Positions 17,120 through 24,561 of a stretch of DNA of 64,000 nucleotides are shown here, in pieces; position 1 is the first letter of the stretch; each line of letters opens with the position of its first letter. The translations under genes and the position numbers were made by a program. The notes beneath the pieces are model-generated. The model ran no database searches. It saw only the letters and a list, made by a program, of their open reading frames with translations, and had not been told where the DNA came from. Source of the stretch: Gemmatimonadaceae bacterium (GTDB lineage: Bacteria > Gemmatimonadota > Gemmatimonadetes > Gemmatimonadales > Gemmatimonadaceae); contig DATNEW010000003.1 in the NCBI GenBank assembly GCA_035606695.1, positions 57,256 through 121,255 on the forward strand. Reading direction: 5' to 3'.

Positions 17120-19731
17120 TCGCGCAGCGCGATGGTCGGATCGACTCGCGCGGCACGCCACGACGGGATCAACGCCGCCGTCAACGCGATCGCCAGCAAC
17201 GCGAGCGAAACGCCGACGAACGTCGCTGGATCGCCCGCGGTCACGCGATACAACATCACCGTGAGTAATCGCGCGAAGAGCGCGCCGCCGATCACGCCGA
17301 ACACGATGCCGACCATCGTGAGCTTCACCGCGCCGGCGCCGATCTGCGAAAGAATGTCGAACGGACGCGCGCCCAGCGCGATGCGCACGCCGATCTCCCG
17401 CGTCCGCTGCGCCACGCCATAGGCGATGAGACCGTACAAGCCGACGGCGGCGATCGTCATCGTCACGATCGCCAGGACGGCGAGCATGCCGGCCATCATC
17501 GAGAACGCCGACACGTGACGCGCCTGCATCTCGACCATCGTCATGATGTCGCCGACGGCGACGCTCCGATCGGTGCGCGCGACGACGCTTCGCACGGCGT
17601 CGCGCATCGCTGACGGATCGCCGTCCGTCCACACCGCGGCCGCCGCGTACGAGCTTGGCGACTGATAGATCGACCGATAGACGGTATTGCGCAGCGGCTC
17701 GTCGAGCCCGCCGTGATACACGTTCGCGGCGACCCCCACGACCGTCCACGGAATCTTGTCGATGATGACGACGCGACCGATGGCGCTGGCGTGCGGCCAT
17801 AGGGCGTTGGCCATGAAGCGGTTGACGACGACCACGCGCTGCGCCGCGGGCGACGCTTCGTCTTGCGCGCCGATCATTCGCCCTTCTTCGATGCGCATGC
17901 CCGCCGCGGTCGCGTAGCCAGGCGTGACATGTTGATCATTCGCGGACAATCCGCGCCCGTTCGGCTCCGGCGGCCGCCCGGGAACGCGGAAGCCCACGCC
18001 ATAGAAGTTGTTGCTCAATGGCGTCGTCGTCGTGATGCCTCCGGCGCGAACACCGGGCTCTCGTCGAAAATTCGCGTCGAGCCGGCGATAGAAATCGATC
18101 TGAGCGGAATCGGACATCTGCGGCGGCAGCGTCAGATGCATCACCAATGCGTGGTCGAGCCGCACGCCCGCATCGCCGCGAACCATATTGCGCACACTCC
18201 GTGTCAGCAGCGTCGCGGCGGTGAGCAGCACGAGCGCGATGCTCACCTCGAGCACGATGAGCGTCGCGCGGACGCGCGTGTTGCGCACGCCGCCGGTGCT
18301 CGCGCGTCCGCCCTCGGACAGGACGCGAGCCAGGTCCACCCGCGTCGCGCGCCGCACCGGCAGCGCGGCGAACGCCATCATCGACAGCACGGCGGCCGCG
18401 AACGCGAATGCCAACGTGTGTCCGTCGAGACCCAGGCGCGCCCAGCCAGGAATGAACTGCGCGAAATTCGCGGGGATCGCGTCCCGTATCGCGTGGACGC
18501 CCCAGCCGGCGAGCGCAGCGCCCGCCGCGCCGGCGACGAGCGACAGCAACAGCGATTCCGTCAAGAGATGGCGCGCGAGACGCCAGCGGCGCACGCCGAG
18601 CGCGGTCCGCAGCGCCAACTCGTGGCGGCGCGTCGCGAGACGCGAGAGCGCGAGGTTCGCCGCGCTCATGCACGCCGCGAGAAACACGAGCAGCGCGGCG
18701 ATGCCGGAGATCTGCACGAGAATCGAGACGTCGTCGGTATGATAGGTGGCGATCGGACGCGCGCGCAGCACCCAGCCGCTGTCCGTCCTTGGCGATTCGC
18801 GCGCCAGCTGCTGGCCGACCGTGTTCACTTCGGCGACCGCCGTGGCGAACGTCGCGCCCGGTGCGATGCGCGCGAACACGGCATACTGCCGCGCGCCGTA
18901 ATTCGAGCGGTCGCCCGCGCCGAGTACAAACGGCGTATACGCATCGGCCGCCGTCGGGAAGACGACGTCCTTGGCGAGGACGCCCGTCACCGTGAACGGC
19001 CGCTCTCCCAGCGTGATCGTCGAATCGATGACGCCGCGGCTGCCGCCAAAGCGCCGTTGCCAGAAGTCATACGAGAGGACGACAAACTTCGGCGCGTCCG
19101 GCTGCCCGGCGTCCTTGGAGAATCCGCGCCCCGCGGCGAACGGGGCGTCGATCGCCTCGAACGTGTTGGGAGAGACGGCGTATCCCGACAAGGGCTCGCT
19201 GCCATTCGCCGTGCGGAGCGCGAGGCGCGAATTGGCCGCGCCGATCGCGATGATCGACGGCGCGCGAGTCCGAAGCGCGGCAAGCGCCGCCGGCGACACT
19301 TCCGTGCACTCGGTGGGGCACGACGCCGTGCTATGCGTAATCGAGAGCAAGCGATCCGACGGCAACCGCGGAAACGGATTGTGGATCGCGCGCGAAAGAC
19401 TGTACACCGACGACGCCGCGCCGATACCCATGGCGAGCGTGATCACCACGGCCGCCGCGTACAGCGGACTGTGGGCAATCGCACGGACGCCGTGGCGGAG
19501 ATCCTGCGCGAGCTGCTCCAGCCACGTCCATCGCCATACGTCGCGCACTGCCTCGCTCACATTGGTCATGTTGCCGAATCTCCGTTGGGCGAGAAAACGT
19601 GCATCGGGAGCAGCACCGGATGACACGAACGACTCCGCGTCGAGCTCGAGATGGTCGCGCAGCTCGCGCGCGATCTCGTCGTCGCTCGGTGCGCCGCGTT
19701 TGCGAAGGCGCGCGATGGCGCGACGCAGCAT
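17116..19731 (-). CDS. ADOP-type permease (permease 3)
   Basis: An 871-aa duplicated MacB/FtsX permease. The prefix domain (about 1-60) contains the typical ELRDHLELDAES and a later AQRRFGN. TM1 lies around residues 90-112 and the final FtsX loop reads REIGVRIALGA. It starts 3 bases after its PadR stop codon and forms a two-gene unit with it. The 3-prime end overlaps the convergent membrane-protein gene by 4 bases. Confidence 0.9.
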   Translation of the reverse strand: MLRRAIARLRKRGAPSDDEIARELRDHLELDAESFVSSGAAPDARFLAQRRFGNMTNVSEAVRDVWRWTWLEQLAQDLRHGVRAIAHSPLYAAAVVITLAMGIGAASSVYSLSRAIHNPFPRLPSDRLLSITHSTASCPTECTEVSPAALAALRTRAPSIIAIGAANSRLALRTANGSEPLSGYAVSPNTFEAIDAPFAAGRGFSKDAGQPDAPKFVVLSYDFWQRRFGGSRGVIDSTITLGERPFTVTGVLAKDVVFPTAADAYTPFVLGAGDRSNYGARQYAVFARIAPGATFATAVAEVNTVGQQLARESPRTDSGWVLRARPIATYHTDDVSILVQISGIAALLVFLAACMSAANLALSRLATRRHELALRTALGVRRWRLARHLLTESLLLSLVAGAAGAALAGWGVHAIRDAIPANFAQFIPGWARLGLDGHTLAFAFAAAVLSMMAFAALPVRRATRVDLARVLSEGGRASTGGVRNTRVRATLIVLEVSIALVLLTAATLLTRSVRNMVRGDAGVRLDHALVMHLTLPPQMSDSAQIDFYRRLDANFRREPGVRAGGITTTTPLSNNFYGVGFRVPGRPPEPNGRGLSANDQHVTPGYATAAGMRIEEGRMIGAQDEASPAAQRVVVVNRFMANALWPHASAIGRVVIIDKIPWTVVGVAANVYHGGLDEPLRNTVYRSIYQSPSSYAAAAVWTDGDPSAMRDAVRSVVARTDRSVAVGDIMTMVEMQARHVSAFSMMAGMLAVLAIVTMTIAAVGLYGLIAYGVAQRTREIGVRIALGARPFDILSQIGAGAVKLTMVGIVFGVIGGALFARLLTVMLYRVTAGDPATFVGVSLALLAIALTAALIPSWRAARVDPTIALRD

Positions 19732-19734
19732 GGT

Positions 19735-20088
19735 TCAACCCTCCGGCAACGGATTCATGACGCTGCCGATGGCGCGCACGAGGTCGTCCCACTTCGACTG
19801 CTGCCTGCTCAGCTGCCGCCGCCCCGCGGCGGTGAGACGATAGCATTTGAGCTCGCGATTCTTGTCGGGGACCTTTTCCCACCGGGACGCAATGAATCCG
19901 TCACGCTGCAGACGGTGGAGCGCGGGGTACAGCGACCCGTGCTCGACGACGAGCGCGTCGCTCGTCGTCTGGCGAATGGAGGTCGCGATCCCGTGCCCGT
20001 GGGCGGGGCCGAAGAGGAGCGTCTTGAGAATGAGCATGTCGAGCGTGCCCTGGAGCAGCTCGAGCTTGTCGGTGGCGCGTGGCGGCAT
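19735..20088 (-). CDS. PadR-family regulator (paired with permease 3)
   Basis: A 117-aa winged-helix protein with QGTLDMLILKTLL, EHGSLYPALHRLQRDG and a variant wing KNRELKCYRLT, where most others here have NNRRARFY or TGRRARYY. The ATG at 20086-20088 was chosen because it puts the conserved domain at the N-terminus as in its paralogues. No Shine-Dalgarno sequence is visible. A 34-base palindrome sits 19 bases upstream. It is head-to-head with another PadR gene. Confidence 0.9.
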   Translation of the reverse strand: MPPRATDKLELLQGTLDMLILKTLLFGPAHGHGIATSIRQTTSDALVVEHGSLYPALHRLQRDGFIASRWEKVPDKNRELKCYRLTAAGRRQLSRQQSKWDDLVRAIGSVMNPLPEG

Positions 20089-20107
20089 GTCGGGCGTCAA
20101 TACGGTA

Positions 20108-20141
20108 GTAGAGTGTCTACCACGGATGGTAGACACTCTAC
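20108..20141. promoter_or_regulatory. Large palindrome between two divergent PadR genes
   Basis: Fifteen-base perfect arms (GTAGAGTGTCTACCA and TGGTAGACACTCTAC) flank a 4-base centre. It is 19 bases from the leftward PadR start and 148 bases from the rightward one. Within each arm GTAGA/TCTAC-type sub-repeats recur. It most likely binds the leftward PadR dimer. Confidence 0.75.
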
Positions 20142-20223
20142 CAACGGACGGGTGGGGCCGCAAGTTTCAAGGCGGTCCGGCCCCCCCTCCCCGTGCCGGA
20201 GGCCGGGGTTGGACCCGCCGCGC

Positions 20224-20252
20224 TTGACAGAGATCACGACCAGCCGTTACTC
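20224..20252 (+). promoter_or_regulatory. Candidate promoter of the PadR/permease 4 operon
   Basis: TTGACA at 20224-20229 is a perfect -35. After a 17-base spacer comes TTACTC, a weaker -10. It would give a leader of about 30 bases before the PadR ATG at 20290. Confidence 0.45.
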
Positions 20253-20289
20253 TCCCCCCAGTATTTCAGAGGAACTACTTGGGGTTACG

Positions 20290-20622
20290 ATGGCCGATCA
20301 ATCGCCCGTCCTCCGCGGCTTGCTCGACACGCTCGTGCTGCGCGCACTGCGCCTCGAGCCGATGCACGGCTTCGAGATCACCACCTGGCTCGAAAGCCAA
20401 TCCCACGGCGCGTTCGAGTTCGAGGACGGCGCCCTGTATCACGCCCTCGTGCGCCTCGAGCGCCGCGAGCTCATCGCGGCCGAGTGGCGCGTCACCGAGA
20501 ACAATCGGCGCGCCCGCTACTATCGGCTCACGCCAGAGGGCCGACGCGAGCTCAAGGCACAGTCGGCCGCACTGCTCCGCTACGCACACGCGCTCAGCGA
20601 CATGCTGGGCAACCCCGCATGA
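20290..20622 (+). CDS. PadR-family regulator (paired with permease 4)
   Basis: A 110-aa PadR protein of a subgroup shared with the PadR at 56149: EPMHGFEITTWLE, then EDGALYHALVRLERREL and wing NNRRARYYRLT. It shows GALY in place of the usual GSLY. Its stop overlaps the permease start as ATGA, so translation is coupled. It diverges from the PadR of permease 3 across 201 bases. Confidence 0.9.
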   Translation: MADQSPVLRGLLDTLVLRALRLEPMHGFEITTWLESQSHGAFEFEDGALYHALVRLERRELIAAEWRVTENNRRARYYRLTPEGRRELKAQSAALLRYAHALSDMLGNPA

Positions 20623-23270
20623 CTGCGCGGCCGCCGGGTGCGCGACGGCTCTTTCGCCTCCCGTGGCGCCGCCCGGCCGGGGCCGCCGCGGAGATGGACG
20701 AAGAAATCGAATTCCACATCGCCGAACGCGTTGACCAGTTGACGCGGCTCGGATGGACACGCGACGCCGCGCGCGACGAGGCGCGCCGGCGATTCGGATC
20801 GTTCGACGAGACGATGGCCGAGCTCCACAACGCCGCGCGCAAGCGCGAGGAGAGATTGGGCATGTTGGAGACGTTGCGCGAAGTTGGTCAGGACCTGCGA
20901 TATGGAACGCGCCTGCTGCGCCGATACCCCGGCTTCGCCCTCACCGCGATCATCACACTCGCCGTCGGCATTGGCGCCGCGAGCGCGATGTTCGCCGTGG
21001 TGCAACACAGCTTGCTCGCGCCACTCGCGTTCGCGCATCCGGATCGCCTCGTCTTCATGGGCGAGGAATACCGCGCGAACCAGCCCATGCTCGTCTCGTA
21101 CCCCAACTTCGACGACTGGCGCGCCCGAGCGCACAGTTTCGATGCCATGGAGGCATTGACGTTCGCCGACGGCGCACCCGTCCTCGGAGCCGACGAGCCG
21201 GTAATCGCCCGCGTCCAGAACGTGTCGCGCGGATTTTTCCAGATGCTCGGCGTCCAGCCCATCGTCGGCCGCTGGATTGCGCCGAGCGAGAATCGCCCCG
21301 GTGCGGATGCGACGATCGTCGTCGGCGAGGCCTTCTGGCGTCAGCATCTCGGCGCGACGACGGATCTCTCACGCGTGAAACTCACGCTGTGGGGACGGCC
21401 GCGGACGATCGTCGGCGTCATGCCGAGCACGTTCCGCATTCTCGGCAGCGCGGACATCTGGTTCCCGCTCGAAATCGATCCCGTGCGCATTCGAGGCGCG
21501 GGCAACTACTGGGTGATCGGCCGGCTCAGACCAGGTGTGACGCTGGCCGCCGCACGTCGCGAGATGAATGGGATCGCAGCGGAGCTCAAGCGCACCTACG
21601 GTGACGCGAGCATTTCTGCCGCCGTGGTGACCGTTCCGCTGATCGATCGTGTCGTCGCGAACACACGCCGGCCGCTGCTCATCCTCTTGGGCGCCGCGGT
21701 CTTCGTGCTGGTCGTCACGTGCGTGAACGTCGCGATGATGCTGATGGCGCGCGGCACGGCGCGGCTGCGCGAAGCGGCGGTACGCGTCGCGTTCGGCGCG
21801 GCACGCTGGCGTCTCATCCGACAGGCCGTCGTCGAGACCACGATTCTCGTCGCCGCGGGCAGCGTGGGCGGAGTGCTGATCGCGTGGGGTGGCGTCGTCG
21901 CGATGCGCACGTGGGGAGTCGGCCTCGTGCCGCGGCTCAACGAGCTCCGGCTCGATGCGCGCGTGATCGCGTTCGCCGTGCTCGTCGCGGCGTTGGTCGC
22001 GATCGGCTTCAGCATCATTCCCGCGCTCGCATCGCGTCGCGCGACGCACGGAGCGCTCGGCGCCGCGGCAATGCGCGCGTCGCGGCCCTCGCACGCGTGG
22101 TCGGTGCTCCTCGCGATTCAAGCGGCGGCCGCGGTGACGCTCATCGTGAACGCGCGCCTCGTCATGCGAACCGTTGAGAATATTCTCGACACGCCGGCCG
22201 GCTTCGACGCTCGTGACGTGACTGTGACGACTGTTCCTCTTGCCACGAACGCGTATTCCTCGGATACGGCGCGCGCGGTCGTCGGCGATCGCATCGTTCG
22301 TGAGCTCGCCGCGGCATTACCCGGCAGCGACGTCGCGCTTGGAAGCGCGCTGCCGACCGATCAGGGCGGTGGAAACAGCCCGCTCCTGCTGCCGCCGATC
22401 ACGAACCCCAACTCGCAAAAGGAGTGGGCGGCCATTTCGCGCATGCGTTTCGTGTCGCCCGGTTTCTTCCATACGATTCGCATGACACTGCACCGCGGAC
22501 GCGTCTTCAACGAAGGCGATCGCGACGGCTCGCCGGACGTCGCCATCGTCAATCAGTCGCTTGCTGACAAGCTGTGGCCCGGACAGAACCCGATCGGCCG
22601 GCGCGTGCGCCCGCTCGCCGATCGTCGTGGCGCGTTGTTCACGGTGGTCGGCGTGGTGAACGATGCGCGCGACTGGCGCATTCCCGCCGGCCAGCAACTC
22701 GAGATGTACGTGCCGTTCGCGCAACGCCCGCCTGGCTTCGTCTACGCCGTGGTGCGGTCGACCGCGCCCGAAGCAGTGGTGGCGGCGACCACACGCCGCG
22801 TAGTGCGTGGCATCGACGCGAATCTCCCGCTGCGCTCGACCACGCTCGCGTCGAACATCGACGAGACCATGGCCGACCGCCGCTTCCTTCGCGGCATGCT
22901 CGTTTCGTTTGCGGTGATCGTGCTCATGCTCACCGTGGTCGGCACCACCGGCGCCGTCTCGTATGCCGTGATGTTGCGCACGCGAGAGATTGGAATTCGT
23001 CTCGCGATTGGGGCGACACCCTCGGGGATCTGGCTCTCCGTCGAGCGCGGCATTCTGGCGGTGCTCGGGCTTGGCGCCGGCGTTGGACTCGTACTCGCGT
23101 GGAGCAGCAGCCGGCTCCTGAGCGCGCTGCTCTATGGATTGAGCGTGCATGACGGACCGTCGTTCATGACGGGTCCGCTCCTCGTGTGTCTCGCCGGGAT
23201 CGTGGCCGCGGCTGTGCCGGCGCGACGAGCGGCGCGGACCGATCCGGCGTTGTCGCTGCGCGCCGAGTGA
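20619..23270 (+). CDS. ADOP-type permease (permease 4)
   Basis: An 883-aa duplicated MacB/FtsX permease. The prefix domain (about 20-65) reads EMDEEIEFHIAERVDQL followed by ARRRFGSF. TM1 is around residues 102-124 (ALTAIITLAVGIGAASAMF). The second FtsX half has REIGIRLAIGATP and the end is RTDPALSLRAE. It is translationally coupled to the PadR gene. It is convergent, 4 bases apart, with a zinc-protease-like gene. Confidence 0.9.
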   Translation: MTARPPGARRLFRLPWRRPAGAAAEMDEEIEFHIAERVDQLTRLGWTRDAARDEARRRFGSFDETMAELHNAARKREERLGMLETLREVGQDLRYGTRLLRRYPGFALTAIITLAVGIGAASAMFAVVQHSLLAPLAFAHPDRLVFMGEEYRANQPMLVSYPNFDDWRARAHSFDAMEALTFADGAPVLGADEPVIARVQNVSRGFFQMLGVQPIVGRWIAPSENRPGADATIVVGEAFWRQHLGATTDLSRVKLTLWGRPRTIVGVMPSTFRILGSADIWFPLEIDPVRIRGAGNYWVIGRLRPGVTLAAARREMNGIAAELKRTYGDASISAAVVTVPLIDRVVANTRRPLLILLGAAVFVLVVTCVNVAMMLMARGTARLREAAVRVAFGAARWRLIRQAVVETTILVAAGSVGGVLIAWGGVVAMRTWGVGLVPRLNELRLDARVIAFAVLVAALVAIGFSIIPALASRRATHGALGAAAMRASRPSHAWSVLLAIQAAAAVTLIVNARLVMRTVENILDTPAGFDARDVTVTTVPLATNAYSSDTARAVVGDRIVRELAAALPGSDVALGSALPTDQGGGNSPLLLPPITNPNSQKEWAAISRMRFVSPGFFHTIRMTLHRGRVFNEGDRDGSPDVAIVNQSLADKLWPGQNPIGRRVRPLADRRGALFTVVGVVNDARDWRIPAGQQLEMYVPFAQRPPGFVYAVVRSTAPEAVVAATTRRVVRGIDANLPLRSTTLASNIDETMADRRFLRGMLVSFAVIVLMLTVVGTTGAVSYAVMLRTREIGIRLAIGATPSGIWLSVERGILAVLGLGAGVGLVLAWSSSRLLSALLYGLSVHDGPSFMTGPLLVCLAGIVAAAVPARRAARTDPALSLRAE

Positions 23271-23274
23271 GCAA

Positions 23275-24012
23275 TCATGGACGAAAGACGCGCGCCGGTG
23301 CGTCTACGAGGGTCGTCGCGTTCTGTCCCGGATTTTCCGCGAGATACGCCGACACCAAGCGGTAGCCCAGGGTGTATCCCGTCCATTGCGGGATGTCGCG
23401 CGTCGACCCGAAGAACCACTTGGCGTGGTCATACGGCCGATCATCGAAGTGCGTCCGCGCCGAATCGAGCAAGGCGTCGCTCGCCGTTCCATTGAGGGCG
23501 TGTGTCCAGGGCGGCGGCGGAATGCGAAGAGCCTCGACCGCAAAGTGGTCCGCGAGTCCCTCGCTGATCAGCGACTCGAAGAGAGAGCGGCCGTAGCCCG
23601 GCCCGCGCTCGCGAATGGCGTGATGGAGCTCGTGCGCCAGCGTTTGCGCAATCCGTTCTCCAAGCGTGCGCGCCGTGTCGGCGAAGGTCGGGTCGACCGA
23701 GATCTCGACCGTATTCGCCGTTGGGGTGAATCCACCGACCCCGTAGCCCTGAATCGCGCGCCGCGCGTCCGCGATCACGGTTATGTCGACGGCCGTGACG
23801 GGAAGCAGCCGCGAAACGAGTCGAAGCGTCGAGTCGATTGCCGTCCTGATCTGTCCGATGGAACGCGTCAGCGCGCCGTCCCGGTCTCGAACCTGAACCG
23901 CATTGCTCGCGAGCATCTCGTCGGCCGTCATCCGCGTTTGCGCCGCAGTGCGTGCATGCGGCGTAGCGAGCAGACACGTCAGCCACAACCCACCAACACC
24001 GCACCCTTTCAT
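23275..24012 (-). CDS. Exported DUF2268-like putative zinc-dependent protease
   Basis: A 245-aa protein with an N-terminal secretory signal (GLWLTCLLATPHARTAAQ). The gluzincin-type motif HELHH (about residue 137) is followed about 25 residues later by SEGLADHF, which offers the third ligand glutamate, as in DUF2268 predicted proteases. It would act outside the cytoplasm on an unknown substrate. It is convergent with permease 4 and divergent from the next PadR gene. Confidence 0.75.
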   Translation of the reverse strand: MKGCGVGGLWLTCLLATPHARTAAQTRMTADEMLASNAVQVRDRDGALTRSIGQIRTAIDSTLRLVSRLLPVTAVDITVIADARRAIQGYGVGGFTPTANTVEISVDPTFADTARTLGERIAQTLAHELHHAIRERGPGYGRSLFESLISEGLADHFAVEALRIPPPPWTHALNGTASDALLDSARTHFDDRPYDHAKWFFGSTRDIPQWTGYTLGYRLVSAYLAENPGQNATTLVDAPARVFRP

Positions 24013-24038
24013 CGCACCTCCCCGGTCGGGTGAACAAT

Positions 24039-24068
24039 TATGCTTAATCTGAGCATAGTGTCTGACAC
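24039..24068. promoter_or_regulatory. Two small dyads in the divergent region before the PadR/permease 5 operon
   Basis: TATGCT-N7-AGCATA (24039-24057) is followed directly by GTGTC-T-GACAC (24058-24068). They lie 27-56 bases from the protease-like gene start and about 130 bases before the PadR start, so they more likely serve the former. Confidence 0.35.
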
Positions 24069-24200
24069 CGGGATCGTCGAATTGGTTGGGTGCGGCGCCA
24101 GAGTCCGTGAAGGCATCGCGCCGGCGAGCGGCCGTCCAGCCGTCTTGCGGTAATAGGCAGTGGTCTACATATTCAGCTAACTACCTGTTCCTGGCTGACT

Positions 24201-24542
24201 ATGACCGATTCCGCCGTGACCCGCGCCGCCCTTGGCGCCGGAACGCTCGAGATGCTCATCCTCAAGACGCTGGACACCGGCGTGCTCCACGGCTACGCCA
24301 TCGCGCAGCACATCGAGCGGCTGTCGAAGGACGTGCTCGCCGTCGAGCAGGGATCGCTCTACCCCGCCCTCGAGCGCCTGCAGGCCAAGGGCTGGGTCAC
24401 CTCGCAGTGGAAGGCGTCGCCCACCGGACGCCAGGCACGCTACTACACCATCACCGCCTCCGGCCGCAAACACCTCGGCGCCAAGAAGACCGAGTACGAT
24501 CGAGTGGCGCTGGCCGTCGCGCGCGTGATGCGCGGTACCTGA
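24201..24542 (+). CDS. PadR-family regulator (paired with permease 5)
   Basis: A 113-aa winged-helix regulator with GTLEMLILKTLD, EQGSLYPALERLQAKGWV and the wing TGRQARYYTIT. It is closely similar in these motifs to the PadR of permease 6, so the two form a pair of recent paralogues. The stop is 19 bases before the permease start. The upstream 50 bases contain GGCAGT and several TAC/GTA repeats but no clean palindrome. Confidence 0.9.
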   Translation: MTDSAVTRAALGAGTLEMLILKTLDTGVLHGYAIAQHIERLSKDVLAVEQGSLYPALERLQAKGWVTSQWKASPTGRQARYYTITASGRKHLGAKKTEYDRVALAVARVMRGT

Positions 24543-24561
24543 GCTCCCAACCGCGCGTCGC

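Noticed and set aside
17863..19623. A 586-codon plus-strand ORF opposite permease 3
   Set aside because: Antisense shadow with extreme arginine content and no recognisable motif.
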